Below are positions 45,373 to 55,958 of a DNA stretch of 64,000 nt, in pieces. The notes under the pieces were generated by a model, which saw only the letters and a list, made by a program, of their open reading frames with translations, was not told where the DNA came from and ran no database searches. Made by a program: the position numbers and the translations under genes. Location of the stretch: contig NZ_NTGE01000084.1 in the NCBI RefSeq assembly GCF_002291145.1, positions 39,224-103,223 of the forward strand, in the 5' to 3' direction. The DNA comes from Streptomyces sp. SA15. Its GTDB lineage: Bacteria > Actinomycetota > Actinomycetes > Streptomycetales > Streptomycetaceae. Positions within the stretch are counted from its first letter, which is position 1. Every line of letters begins with the position of its first letter.

Positions 45373-45750
45373 TCAGAAGGCGTGCGGCCCGAACCGCCCC
45401 CAGGCCACGAAGACGGACAGGGCGAGCAGGACCACGTTCACGACGACCGACTGGGCTTCCCCACGCCGGCTGTGTGTGATCGCGGCGCCGAACATCGTCA
45501 GTGCCAGGCCGGACGCGGCCAGCGGAACCAGATCGGGGACGACATCCACCGCCGCGGGCAGAATCAGCCCGATCGCGGCGAGAACCTCCAGGAGGCCGAT
45601 CGTCTTGATCAGCCCGGGCGAGAAGTCCTCGGCCCAGCCCATGGACGGTGAGGCGAGAAGCTTCTCCTTCGGCTGGGCGAGCTTTGCAGCGCCGGCAGCG
45701 AGGAAGACCAGAGCGAGCAGGGCCGCGACAGCCCACAAGGCGACGTTCAC
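45373..45750 (-). CDS. DoxX family membrane protein
   Basis: This 125-residue protein has four transmembrane helices with the DoxX-like signature FLAAGAAKLAQPKEKLL in helix 1 and GLIKTIGLLEVLAAIGLILP in helix 2. GTG 45750 follows AGAGG; a longer in-frame start at 45819 lacks one and would cover the promoter motif at 45808. DoxX proteins are linked to thiol and oxidative stress responses. It is the promoter-proximal gene of the pirin unit. Confidence 0.85.
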   Translation of the reverse strand: MNVALWAVAALLALVFLAAGAAKLAQPKEKLLASPSMGWAEDFSPGLIKTIGLLEVLAAIGLILPAAVDVVPDLVPLAASGLALTMFGAAITHSRRGEAQSVVVNVVLLALSVFVAWGRFGPHAF

Positions 45751-45807
45751 AGATACCTCTTGTGATCGGGTTGTGCGGGCCTGCCTCGCGGTGTCCCACA
45801 GCGATGA

Positions 45808-45825
45808 TTGATGCGTCACCTAAAT
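45808..45825. promoter_or_regulatory. Shared operator-like motif, DoxX side
   Basis: TTGATGCGTCACCTAAAT lies 58 bp upstream of the DoxX GTG. It shares TTGATGYGTCA followed by TAAAT with the motif at 46135-46150, which points to one regulator for both divergent units. Confidence 0.55.
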
Positions 45826-46134
45826 TAGAAGAAGGTGGATGACGTGTCAACTGGTCAGGTGATCAAGGCTGTGCGTGACGGCGCCTCCGCCGCGACCGGC
45901 ACAGGACGGTGCCCAGTAACGGCAGGGGATGGATTCGGCGCCCGCGGTCACCCTCGGGAGGGTGACGTGCGCGAGGACGGTCACCGCACTCACTGTTCCA
46001 CTCATCGATGGCTGGACACGGAACTGGGAGAGGCGCGTTCGTGATCACCGCCTCGGCGGCGCGGTGGGTGATCGGCTCGGACGGGCTCGGCGCGACGGAA
46101 TAGAGACGTTCGGCAGCGTGTTGCGGGGCTGTAG

Positions 46135-46150
46135 TTGATGTGTCAATAAA
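46135..46150. promoter_or_regulatory. Shared operator-like motif, LLM side
   Basis: TTGATGTGTCAATAAA lies 17 bp upstream of the chosen LLM start codon. Its TTGA-N4-TCAA dyad and AT-rich tail match the DoxX-side motif. Confidence 0.55.
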
Positions 46151-46166
46151 TGGAAGGCTGAGGACG

Positions 46167-47273
46167 ATGCAGTTCGGGATCTTCACCGTCGGTGATGTGA
46201 CCACCGATCCGACCACGGGGCGCACGCCCAGCGAGTCCGAGCGGATCAAGGCGATGGTCGCCATTGCGCAGAAGGCCGAGGAGGTGGGGCTGGACGTGTT
46301 CGCGACCGGCGAGCACCACAACCCGCCGTTCGTGCCGTCCTCGCCGACGACGATGCTGGGCTGGATCGCCGCGCGGACCGAGAAGCTGATCCTCTCCACA
46401 GCGACCACACTGATCACGACGAACGACCCGGTGAAGATCGCCGAGGACTACGCGATGCTGCAACACCTGGCCGACGGTCGCGTGGACCTGGTGATGGGCC
46501 GCGGCAACACCGGCCCGGTCTATCCGTGGTTCGGCAAGGACATCCGCGAGGGCATCAACCTCGCCATCGAGAACTACGCGCTGCTGCGAAAGGTGTGGCG
46601 GGAGGACGTGGTCGACTGGGAGGGGAAGTTCCGTACGCCGTTGCAGGGCTTCACCTCCACGCCGCGGCCGCTGGACGGCGTACCGCCGTTCGTCTGGCAC
46701 GGCTCCATCCGCTCGCCGGAGATCGCCGAGCAGGCGGCGTACTACGGCGACGGCTTCTTCGCCAACAACATCTTCTGGCCCAAGGAGCACTTCCAGCGTC
46801 TGATCAAGCTGTACCGGGAGCGGTACGCGCACTACGGCCACGGCAGCCCCGAGCAGGCGATCGTCGGCCTCGGCGGGCACGTCTACATGCGCCGCAGGTC
46901 CCAGGACGCCATCCGGGAGTTCCGCCCGTTCTTCGACCACTCACCGGTGATGGGCGGCGGGATCTCCATGGAGGAGTACATGGAGCAGACCCCGCTGACC
47001 GTCGGGACCCCCGAGCAGGTCATCGAGAAGACGCTCACCTTCCGCGAGCACTTCGGCGACTACCAGCGCCAGCTGTTCGTCGTGGACGGCGGCGGGGTCC
47101 CGCAGAAGGCCGTGCTGGAGCAGATCGACATGCTCGGCGAGGAGGTCGTGCCCGTCCTGCGGAAGGAGTTCGCCAAGGGGCGGCCGGCGAACGTGCCCGA
47201 CGCCCCCACCCACGCGTCCCTGCTCGCCGCCCGCGACACCGAGCGTGCACCGGCCGCGGATCCGGTGGCCTGA
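46167..47273 (+). CDS. CE1758-type FMN-dependent luciferase-like monooxygenase
   Basis: This 368-residue LLM-class TIM-barrel protein has FGIFTVGDVTTDPTTGRTP at the start, GLDVFATGEHHNPPFVPSSPTTMLGW, LVMGRGNTGPVYPWFG, FVWHGSIRSPEIAEQAAYYGDGFF and QRQLFVVDGGG. This set matches the CE1758 subgroup of FMN-dependent luciferase-like enzymes. ATG 46167 follows GAGGAC; an earlier ATG-less start at 46140 would overlap the operator motif. Substrate unknown. The TPR gene starts 71 bp downstream. Confidence 0.88.
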   Translation: MQFGIFTVGDVTTDPTTGRTPSESERIKAMVAIAQKAEEVGLDVFATGEHHNPPFVPSSPTTMLGWIAARTEKLILSTATTLITTNDPVKIAEDYAMLQHLADGRVDLVMGRGNTGPVYPWFGKDIREGINLAIENYALLRKVWREDVVDWEGKFRTPLQGFTSTPRPLDGVPPFVWHGSIRSPEIAEQAAYYGDGFFANNIFWPKEHFQRLIKLYRERYAHYGHGSPEQAIVGLGGHVYMRRRSQDAIREFRPFFDHSPVMGGGISMEEYMEQTPLTVGTPEQVIEKTLTFREHFGDYQRQLFVVDGGGVPQKAVLEQIDMLGEEVVPVLRKEFAKGRPANVPDAPTHASLLAARDTERAPAADPVA

Positions 47274-47344
47274 CGGCGGCCGGCCCCATGCCGGTCAGTG
47301 TGACGGCACGTACCGAGCGCAAGGCAACCGGGAAGGACGTACTG

Positions 47345-47782
47345 ATGAGCGACAACTTCAACGACTACCGGGCGAACGGCCAGGTCGCGCCCGACCGTTG
47401 GGCAAGCGCCCTGCACCTGTTCGACGACGGCGCCGGGGTTCCGCACGAGGAGACCACCGTCGAACGCTGGGAGCGGGCCCAGCTGCTCTTCGAGGCCAAG
47501 GACTACATCGGCGCAGCCCGGCTGCTCGCCGCCGTCGTCGAGGAGGCCCCGGAGCAGACCGGCCCCCGGCTGCTGCTGGCCCGCGCCTACTACCATTCCG
47601 CACAACTGCGGCGTGCCGAGGAGCAGTTGCGCAAGGTCATCGACCGCGACCCGGTGGAGCACTACGCCCACCTGATGCTGGGCCGCACCCTGGAACGTCA
47701 GGGGCGGCACGAGGAGGCGGGGCCCTGGCTACGCATGGCCGCCGCGTTCGCGGGCGAGTTTCCGGACGACGATCGATTTTGA
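47345..47782 (+). CDS. Small tetratricopeptide repeat protein
   Basis: This 145-residue protein has three TPR units at about residues 42-140: AQLLFEAKDYIGAARLLAAVVEEAP, LLARAYYHSAQLRRAEEQLRKVIDRDP and LMLGRTLERQGRHEEAGPWLRMAAAF. It probably binds a partner protein; none is evident. GGGAAGG precedes the ATG. A 10-bp hairpin 30 bp after the stop ends the unit. Confidence 0.88.
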   Translation: MSDNFNDYRANGQVAPDRWASALHLFDDGAGVPHEETTVERWERAQLLFEAKDYIGAARLLAAVVEEAPEQTGPRLLLARAYYHSAQLRRAEEQLRKVIDRDPVEHYAHLMLGRTLERQGRHEEAGPWLRMAAAFAGEFPDDDRF

Positions 47783-47811
47783 CCCGTCAACGGTGACGTC
47801 GAACAGCCGCT

Positions 47812-47836
47812 GACGCGGGTCGAGGAGACCCGCGTC
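47812..47836 (+). terminator. Terminator after the TPR gene
   Basis: A perfect 10-bp stem (47812-47821 with 47827-47836) with a 5-nt loop follows the TPR stop codon by 29 bp. Confidence 0.85.
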
Positions 47837-47850
47837 GGCGTCACCCCGCA

Positions 47851-48147
47851 TCAGGCCGGATCATGGGCCGGGGCGGGTGAGGTGGTCGACTGGTCTGCCT
47901 GTGCGTCCGGCTCATGGCGAGCAAGGTGGTGGAAGAGGCTGCCCGGCCACCAGAACCAGCGGCCCAGGTCCAGACGAGGGCCGGGACCAGGACCGTACGG
48001 ACGAGGAAGGTGTCCAGCAGGACGCCGATGCCGACGAGGACGCCCATCCGCGCCATGGTGACCAGGGGCAGTCCGGCGAAGACGGCGAAGTCCGTGGCGA
48101 GGACGATGCCCGCGGAGGTGATGACGCCTCCGGTGCTGGTCAGTCGG
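47851..48147 (-). pseudogene. C-terminal remnant of an MMPL-family transporter gene
   Basis: Read on the minus strand, the frame gives STGGVITSAGIVLA, FAGLPLVTMARMGVLVGIGV and LLDTFLVRTVLVPAL, the last transmembrane helices of MMPL/RND lipid exporters. It then shifts frame near 47970 and continues as LGRWFWWPGSLFHHLARHE to a stop at 47851. About 600 N-terminal residues are missing. Both lesions make it non-functional. Confidence 0.8.
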
Positions 48148-48193
48148 TCGGAGAGATCAGGAAAGGACGGATGGGGGACGTCTCAGGGGCGGG

Positions 48194-49624
48194 TCAGCGG
48201 CGGAAGGCGAGCAGCAGCAGGAGGATGACCGCGGACGTGGCCGTCCAGACGCCCAGCAGGGTGAGGGCGGCCCACCACCAGGCGGTGCTCGTCAGGCCGA
48301 TGAGGAGGCCGAAGGCCAAGGCCCCGTTCACCCATCCGCCCAGGGAGACGGCGTAGTTGACCGGCTCGGGAAAGTCCAGATGATCCACGGCCTCGGAGAT
48401 GCCGTGGCCGGTGGCGAGAACGGCGTAGAAGGACGCGAAGACGGCCGGCACCGCGAGCAGTTCGTTCCACTCGGCCCACGCCACAGGCAGGCCCTTGGTG
48501 AAAAACCCGGCGCAGCCGAACACCGACGCGCTGACCACGCAGCCGAAGCCGTTGCGGGCCCGGTCGCCCTTGCCGCCCATCGCCATGACGGAGGCCGGGG
48601 CCACTGCGGCGAGCAGGGGCAGTGCCAGGAGCCAGCCGGTCCCCAGCGGTGTCAGCGAGCGGAGCAGCAGCCAGCTCACGCCGGCCGTCACCAGAAGGAG
48701 CGCCGACCAGGTCACGCCGGGCCGCGCGGAACGGCCCAGCGGCGCGGGCGGGCAGCCGGGTGCGGTCGGCAGGGCGGCCAGACGCCGGCGCACGACCTTG
48801 GCGTCCCTCGGTCGGCGCTCCGGCTGCCAGGCGAGGAGGGCGAGGACCAGTTCGTCCCACCCCTCCGGCAGGTCGGGGCGGAGCGCGCTCGGCGGTGCCG
48901 GCGGGTCTGTCGCGCTCCAGGGGTCGGGGCCGTCGGGAAACGGCTGCCGCCCCGTCAGCAACTCGTACAGCATGCACCCCAGTGCGTACAGATCGCTTCG
49001 ATCGCCGGAGACGTGCGAGTCCCCGGACACAGCCACGACCTGCTCCAGGGCCTGCTCCGGAGCCACGTACGCAAGCGCATCGGCGGGCTCGCTCGTGCGC
49101 AGGCCGGGCATCAGGCGGGTGGACCAGGCGATCTTGAAGTCCAGCACGACGGAATGGCCGTCCTCGTCGATCATCACGTTGGACGGCTTCAGATGTTCGT
49201 GCATCAGGCCCCGCTCCAGCGCCCGGCAGATCTCCTGCCCCCACCGGGCGATCTCCTCCAGCCCCGGCCGCCGCTCGGCCGACACCCGCTCCAGGGACCG
49301 GCCGCGCACCTCCTCCATCACGACATACAGCACCGTACGGCCGTCCAGCTCCTCGCCCCCGGAGTCGTAGACCGCCACGATGTGCGGGTGGGGCCCCAGC
49401 TTGGCGGCGTCCCGCGCGTCCCGCTGGAACGACTTGGTCCACCAGCGCGCGTTTCGCCGGTCCTCCCGGTGCTCCCCGGGGCGTATGGGCACCGCCCCGG
49501 TCAGCGTCTTGACCGCGACATAGCGAGCAAGCTCCTCATCCCACGCCCGCCACACGGTCTTCGGCCCCTCGCCCCCGATCCGCTCCTCCAGCCGGTACCG
49601 CCCACCCAGCAGCGTTGCGCGCAT
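48194..49624 (-). CDS. Membrane protein kinase with degenerate catalytic motifs (probable pseudokinase)
   Basis: This 476-residue Hanks-type kinase-fold protein has a kinase domain at about 6-280. The VAVK lysine is kept, but the glycine loop reads GGEGPKTV, the catalytic HRD loop reads HEHLKPSN (Asp replaced by His) and DFG reads DFK. APE is retained as APEQAL. The C-terminal 170 residues contain about five transmembrane helices instead of the usual PASTA or single-span layout. Loss of the HRD Asp argues against phosphotransfer, while nucleotide binding may persist. ATG 49624 has a GGGGACGGG site. The divergent neighbour is an XRE regulator. Confidence 0.85.
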   Translation of the reverse strand: MRATLLGGRYRLEERIGGEGPKTVWRAWDEELARYVAVKTLTGAVPIRPGEHREDRRNARWWTKSFQRDARDAAKLGPHPHIVAVYDSGGEELDGRTVLYVVMEEVRGRSLERVSAERRPGLEEIARWGQEICRALERGLMHEHLKPSNVMIDEDGHSVVLDFKIAWSTRLMPGLRTSEPADALAYVAPEQALEQVVAVSGDSHVSGDRSDLYALGCMLYELLTGRQPFPDGPDPWSATDPPAPPSALRPDLPEGWDELVLALLAWQPERRPRDAKVVRRRLAALPTAPGCPPAPLGRSARPGVTWSALLLVTAGVSWLLLRSLTPLGTGWLLALPLLAAVAPASVMAMGGKGDRARNGFGCVVSASVFGCAGFFTKGLPVAWAEWNELLAVPAVFASFYAVLATGHGISEAVDHLDFPEPVNYAVSLGGWVNGALAFGLLIGLTSTAWWWAALTLLGVWTATSAVILLLLLAFRR

Positions 49625-49871
49625 GTCCCGTCCCCTTCGGCGTCGTCGTCGGTCAGGGCACGACACACGCATCCTCGCCGGGCACCGGCGGGACCCCTCC
49701 CATGCCGAGTCGGCGGGCCCACTGTCGGGTCACCGCATTGGTGATCTTGACGGGAGATGCCGCGAAGATCATTCCCACGAGTCCGGAGATCATGTACCGG
49801 ACAGCCCCTAGGATGGCTGGCCGCAGTACTTGTATGCGTGCAGAGTTGCGTTCACCGCAGGGAGAATGCCC

Positions 49872-50777
49872 ATGGGCACCAAAGGGGCAGCAGGTACACC
49901 GTCCGACAGCGGGGTCTTGGACGGCCGGTCGGCCGGCCCCATGGTGGCGCGCTTGGTGCTGGGCACGCGGTTACGCAGGCTGCGGGAGGAGCGGCACATC
50001 TCCCGAGAGGCCGCGGGACGCGTCATCCGCGCCTCCCGGTCGAAGATCAGCCGACTGGAGGGCGGCCGCCATGGGTTCAAACCGCGTGACGTGGCCGATC
50101 TGCTCACTCTCTACGGAGTCACGGACGAGGCCGAGCGCGCCACCTTGCTGACCTTGGCCGACCAGGCCAACACCCCCGCCTGGTGGCAGTACTACAACGA
50201 CGTGGTGCCCGCGTGGATGCAGGCCTACCTCGGGGCAGAACAGGCAGCGAGTCTCATCCGCTGCTTCGAGGTGCAACGTGTTCCCGGCTTACTGCAGACC
50301 GCCGACTATGCGCGTGCCTCCGTCCGGCTCGCCCACCCAGGCGCTGGTGCGGAGGAGATCGACCGGCGAGTCGCGTTGCGGATGACACGCCAGCGGATCC
50401 TGCACCGCCGGCCGGCGGCTCAGCTCTGGGCCGTGATCGACGAGGCGGCGCTGCGTCGCCCGGTGGGCGGCATCGGCACGATGCGCGCCCAGCTCAGGCA
50501 TCTCATCGAGATCTGCCGACTCCCGCAGGTCACTGTCCAGATCATGCCGTTCCTCGCCGGCGGCCACGCCGCGGAAAGCGGTCCGGTCACCATCCTGCGC
50601 CTGCCCGGCGGTCAGTTGCCCGACATGGTCTACCTCGAACAGCTCGCCACGGCCCTCTATCCCGACAAGCCGGCCGAGATCGAGTGCTACTGGGATGTCA
50701 TGAACCGCCTGGTGGTCGAAGCGGAATCACCGGACGAGACTCCGACGATCCTCCATCGCATCCTCCAGGAGACCTGA
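49872..50777 (+). CDS. XRE-family regulator with DUF5753 domain
   Basis: This 301-residue protein has an N-terminal helix-turn-helix (about 32-85: LGTRLRRLREERHISREAAGRVIRASRSKISRLE) and a C-terminal DUF5753 domain (about 105-295: MQAYLGAEQAASLIRCFEVQRVPGLLQTADYARA, QVTVQIMPFLAGGH). This is the Scr1/WhiJ-like class, of which Streptomyces carry dozens, usually paired with a small DUF397 protein. None is seen here; instead a DUF574 methyltransferase converges on it with 31 bp between stops. ATG 49872 follows GGGAG by seven bases. Confidence 0.92.
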   Translation: MGTKGAAGTPSDSGVLDGRSAGPMVARLVLGTRLRRLREERHISREAAGRVIRASRSKISRLEGGRHGFKPRDVADLLTLYGVTDEAERATLLTLADQANTPAWWQYYNDVVPAWMQAYLGAEQAASLIRCFEVQRVPGLLQTADYARASVRLAHPGAGAEEIDRRVALRMTRQRILHRRPAAQLWAVIDEAALRRPVGGIGTMRAQLRHLIEICRLPQVTVQIMPFLAGGHAAESGPVTILRLPGGQLPDMVYLEQLATALYPDKPAEIECYWDVMNRLVVEAESPDETPTILHRILQET

Positions 50778-50808
50778 TCCGGGACGTGGGCCCGACGGTC
50801 GGCGGGTT

Positions 50809-51624
50809 TCAGCGCTTGAGGGCGACACCGCCGTACTGGTGCACCTCCGCGGGCAGGCCCAAGGCCTCGGTGTCAGGACGCCAGCGCGAGCACGACGCCA
50901 CGCCCGGTTCCAGCAGTTCCAGACCGTCGAAGTAGCCAGCGATCTGCTCGGGGCTGCGGAGGATGTACGGGATCGAGCCGCCCTCGTTGTACTGCTCGAT
51001 GGCCTTGACGTAGGACTCACTGGTGTTGGTGCTGTCGTACTGCACGAGGTAGCTGCCGGAGGGCAGGGCATCCACCAGCTGCCGCACGATCGAGCGCGCC
51101 TCGTCGTAGTCCTCGATGTGACCCAGGATGCCCATCAGCATGAGAGCGACGGGCTGGTCGAAGTTCAGCGTCTTCGCGGCTTCCCGCACGATGGTGCTCG
51201 GCTCGCGCAGGTCGGCGTCGACATAGTTGGTGACACCTTCGGGGGTGCTGGTGAGCAGCGCGCGGGCGTGGGCCAGCACCAACGGATCGTTGTCGACGTA
51301 GACGATCCGGCATTCGGGGGCCACCCGCTGGGCGATCTCGTGGGTGTTGTCCACATTGGGCAGCCCGGTGCCTATGTCCAGGAACTGCCGGATGCCCTCC
51401 TCGGCGGCCAGATGACGTACGGCGCGGGCGAGGAAGTACCGTGCGGCACGGGCTCCGGTCTCGATACCGGGGAAGATCTCGCGGAACGCGTCACCGGCGA
51501 CACGGTCGACCTCGTAGTTGTCCTTCCCCCCTAGCCAGTAGTTCCAGATCCGGGCCGACTGCGGCACCGAGGTGTCGATCTTGGAGAGGGCTTCCTGCTC
51601 GGAATTCGCTGCCTCATCAGTCAT
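50809..51624 (-). CDS. DUF574-type SAM-dependent methyltransferase
   Basis: This 271-residue PF04672 protein has SARIWNYWLGGKDNYEVDR, the SAM loop FLDIGTGLPN and IVYVDNDPLVLAHARALL. It is a paralogue of the gene at 6106, with the same length and motif order but considerable divergence. ATG 51624 follows GGAG. The substrate of the family is unknown. It is divergent from the kdp operon. Confidence 0.9.
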   Translation of the reverse strand: MTDEAANSEQEALSKIDTSVPQSARIWNYWLGGKDNYEVDRVAGDAFREIFPGIETGARAARYFLARAVRHLAAEEGIRQFLDIGTGLPNVDNTHEIAQRVAPECRIVYVDNDPLVLAHARALLTSTPEGVTNYVDADLREPSTIVREAAKTLNFDQPVALMLMGILGHIEDYDEARSIVRQLVDALPSGSYLVQYDSTNTSESYVKAIEQYNEGGSIPYILRSPEQIAGYFDGLELLEPGVASCSRWRPDTEALGLPAEVHQYGGVALKR

Positions 51625-51938
51625 GGACGCTCCTGCCTGCGCGTAGTGAGAACCACAAAAAGTCGAACACCAGTCGTGGACGCCCACGTTATTCCCCCCG
51701 GCCCGACTCATGTGAATCGCCGGCCCCAACCTGCCCTTGTTCGGCTGGCAGTTGGCTTGTTCGGCTCCATCAGCGCCCCGTCAGTGTCGCGCCGTTCAGT
51801 GTGAAGAACGTGCGTCAGGGCTGTGTCAAAGGTGGAGGCGCCGCCGTTAGAGACGCGTCAACGGCGGTCGATTCCGGTCACGGAGAGGGTTCCCTCTATC
51901 CGTCCGCTCCTCTTTCGAACCTCTCCTAGGAGTTCGCG
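51625..51938. promoter_or_regulatory. Divergent region upstream of the kdp operon, with direct repeats
   Basis: This 314-bp region separates the methyltransferase from kdp. Two direct copies of CTTGTTCGGCT lie at 51736-51746 and 51756-51766, exactly 20 bp apart (about two helical turns), the layout favoured by OmpR-type regulators such as KdpE. They are about 170 bp from the first kdp start codon, so the link to KdpE is only a suggestion. A CCTAGGAG ribosome site for the first peptide ends the region. Confidence 0.45.
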
Positions 51939-52022
51939 ATGGCCGATCTGGCCTTCGTCGTCACCACGGTCGCGGTCTTCGCGCTGGTGGCCCTCGTCGC
52001 CAAGGGGGTGACGAAGCTGTGA
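51939..52022 (+). CDS. 27-residue single-span membrane peptide ahead of kdpF
   Basis: The frame starts at ATG with a strong TAGGAG site seven bases upstream and encodes one hydrophobic helix (LAFVVTTVAVFALVALVA) ending in a basic KGVTKL tail. Its stop overlaps the GTG of kdpF by 4 bp (GTGA), so it appears to be translated as the first cistron of the operon. It is not KdpF itself, which follows and carries the PERF end. I recall similar short frames ahead of kdpF in other actinobacteria, but I know of no named function. A role in Kdp complex assembly or stability is inference. Confidence 0.7.
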   Translation: MADLAFVVTTVAVFALVALVAKGVTKL

Positions 52023-52126
52023 CCGCCGAGGCTGCATCCAATCTTGAAATGGGCGTCGGCCTGGTCGTGGCCGTCGCCCTGCTGGGCTATCTGATCCTCG
52101 CCCTGATCTTCCCGGAGAGGTTCTGA
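52019..52126 (+). CDS. kdpF: Potassium-transporting ATPase small subunit KdpF
   Basis: This 35-residue single-span peptide ends [14 protein letters not shown], the KdpF signature. KdpF stabilises the KdpABC complex in the membrane. Its GTG overlaps the stop of the preceding peptide, and kdpA starts 2 bp after its stop. It is too short for most gene finders. Confidence 0.92.
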   Translation: MTAEAASNLEMGVGLVVAVALLGYLILALIFPERF

Positions 52127-52128
52127 CT

Positions 52129-53819
52129 GTGACATCGGCTGCTTCCGCAGCGGGCGGCATGGGTCCCGTACTCGCCGGCGTGCTTCAGCTGCTGGCCCTG
52201 ATCGGCGCGCTGGCGCTCGCCTACATACCCCTCGGCACCTACATGGCCAAGGTCTACTCCTCCGACCGGCACTGGCGGGTCGAGAAGTGGATCTACAAGG
52301 GCATCGGTGCCAACCCGGACACCGAGATGCGCTGGCCGGCGTATCTGCGCGGGCTGCTGGCCTTCTCCGTGGCCGGCGTGCTCTTCCTGTACCTGCTGCA
52401 ACGGCTCCAGGGAGTCCTGCCCCTGTCGCTCGGCTTCAAGTCGATCGGCCCTGACCAGGCCTTCAACACCGCCGCGTCCTTCGTCACGAACACCAACTGG
52501 CAGTCGTACTACGGCGAACAGGCCATGGGCCACGTCGTGCAGACGGCCGGTCTCGCCGTGCAGAACTTCGTCTCCGCGGCCGTCGGCATCGCCGTCGCGG
52601 TGGCTCTCGTACGGGGGTTCGCGCGGTCACGGACCGGTGAGCTGGGCAACTTCTGGGCCGACATGGTGCGGGGTGTCGTACGGATCCTGCTGCCTGGTGC
52701 CTTCGTCGCCGCGATCGTACTGGTCGCCTGCGGTGTGATCCAGAACTTCTCCGGGATCCACGAAGTGGGTCAGTTCATGGGTGGGCAGCAGCAGTGGAAC
52801 GGCGGGGCGGTCGCCTCGCAGGAGGCCATCAAGGAGTTCGGTACGAACGGCGGCGGCTACTTCAACGCCAACTCCGCCCATCCGTTCGAGAACCCGACCC
52901 CCTTCACCAACCTCTTCGAGATCTTCCTGCTGCTGGTGATCCCGTTCTCACTGACCCGGACCTTCGGTGTCATGGTCGGCTCCGTCAAGCAGGGCTACGC
53001 CATCCTCGCCACGATGGCCACCATCTGGGTCGGTTTCGTCGCCCTGATGATGTGGACGGAGTTCGCCCATCACGGCCCGGCGCTGCAGATCGCGGGCGGT
53101 GCGATGGAGGGCAAGGAGGTCCGCTTTGGCGTCGGCTCCTCGTCGATCTTCGCGGTGTCCACCACGCTGACCTCGACCGGCGCGGTGGACTCCTTCCACT
53201 CGTCGTTCACCGGCCTCGGCGGCGGGATCACCATGCTCGGCATGATGCTGGGCGAGATCGCGCCCGGCGGTGTCGGCTCCGGTCTCTACGGCATGCTGGT
53301 CATGGCGATCATCGCGGTCTTCATCGCCGGCCTGATGGTCGGCCGTACACCTGAGTACCTGGGCAAGAAGATCGGCACCCGCGAGATCAAGCTGGCCGCC
53401 TGCTACATCCTCATCACACCGGCGCTGGTGCTGGTCTTCACCGCCCTCGCGATGGCCCTGCCCACCCCGGCACACTCGATGACCAACAGCGGCGCGCACG
53501 GGTTCTCCGAGATCCTGTACGCCTACACGTCCGGCGCCAACAACAACGGCTCGGCCTTCGCCGGTCTGAACGCGGACACGCAGTGGTTCAACACCACGAT
53601 CGGGCTGGCCATGCTGCTCGGCCGCTTCCTGCCGATGGTGTTCGTGCTGGCGCTGGCCGGCTCGCTCGCCGAGCAGAAGCCGGTCCCGGCCACCGCGGGC
53701 ACCCTGCGGACCGAGAAGCCGCTGTTCACCGGCCTGTTGGTGGGCGTGATCCTGATCATCACCGGTCTGACCTACTTCCCGGCCCTGGCGCTGGGCCCGC
53801 TCGCCGAAGGGCTGGCGGC

Positions 53820-53823
<4 letters not shown>
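52129..53823 (+). CDS. kdpA: Potassium-transporting ATPase channel subunit KdpA
   Basis: This 564-residue membrane protein of the SKT superfamily selects and conducts K+ for the Kdp pump. It has about ten helices; filter-type segments are visible as TNTNWQSY near residue 122, the [21 protein letters not shown] loop (key residues GTNGGGYF) near 240, [10 protein letters not shown] near 345 and GANNNGSAF near 468. GTG 52129 closely follows kdpF, and it overlaps kdpB by ATGA. Confidence 0.96.
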
Positions 53824-55952
<2,129 letters not shown>

Positions 55953-55958
55953 AGGACC

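Larger units (their letters stand above)
45751..46166. other. Divergent control region between DoxX/pirin and LLM genes
   Basis: These 416 bp contain two related AT-rich motifs (see 45808 and 46135) at opposite edges, each next to a divergent gene. Between them, frames are open on both strands but show no start with ribosome site and no recognised domain. It may contain a lost regulator gene. Confidence 0.45.

Noticed and set aside
45835..46044. Possible small gene between DoxX and LLM genes
   Set aside because: Frames on both strands are open but none has a convincing start or family; it is left as a control region or a very old remnant.
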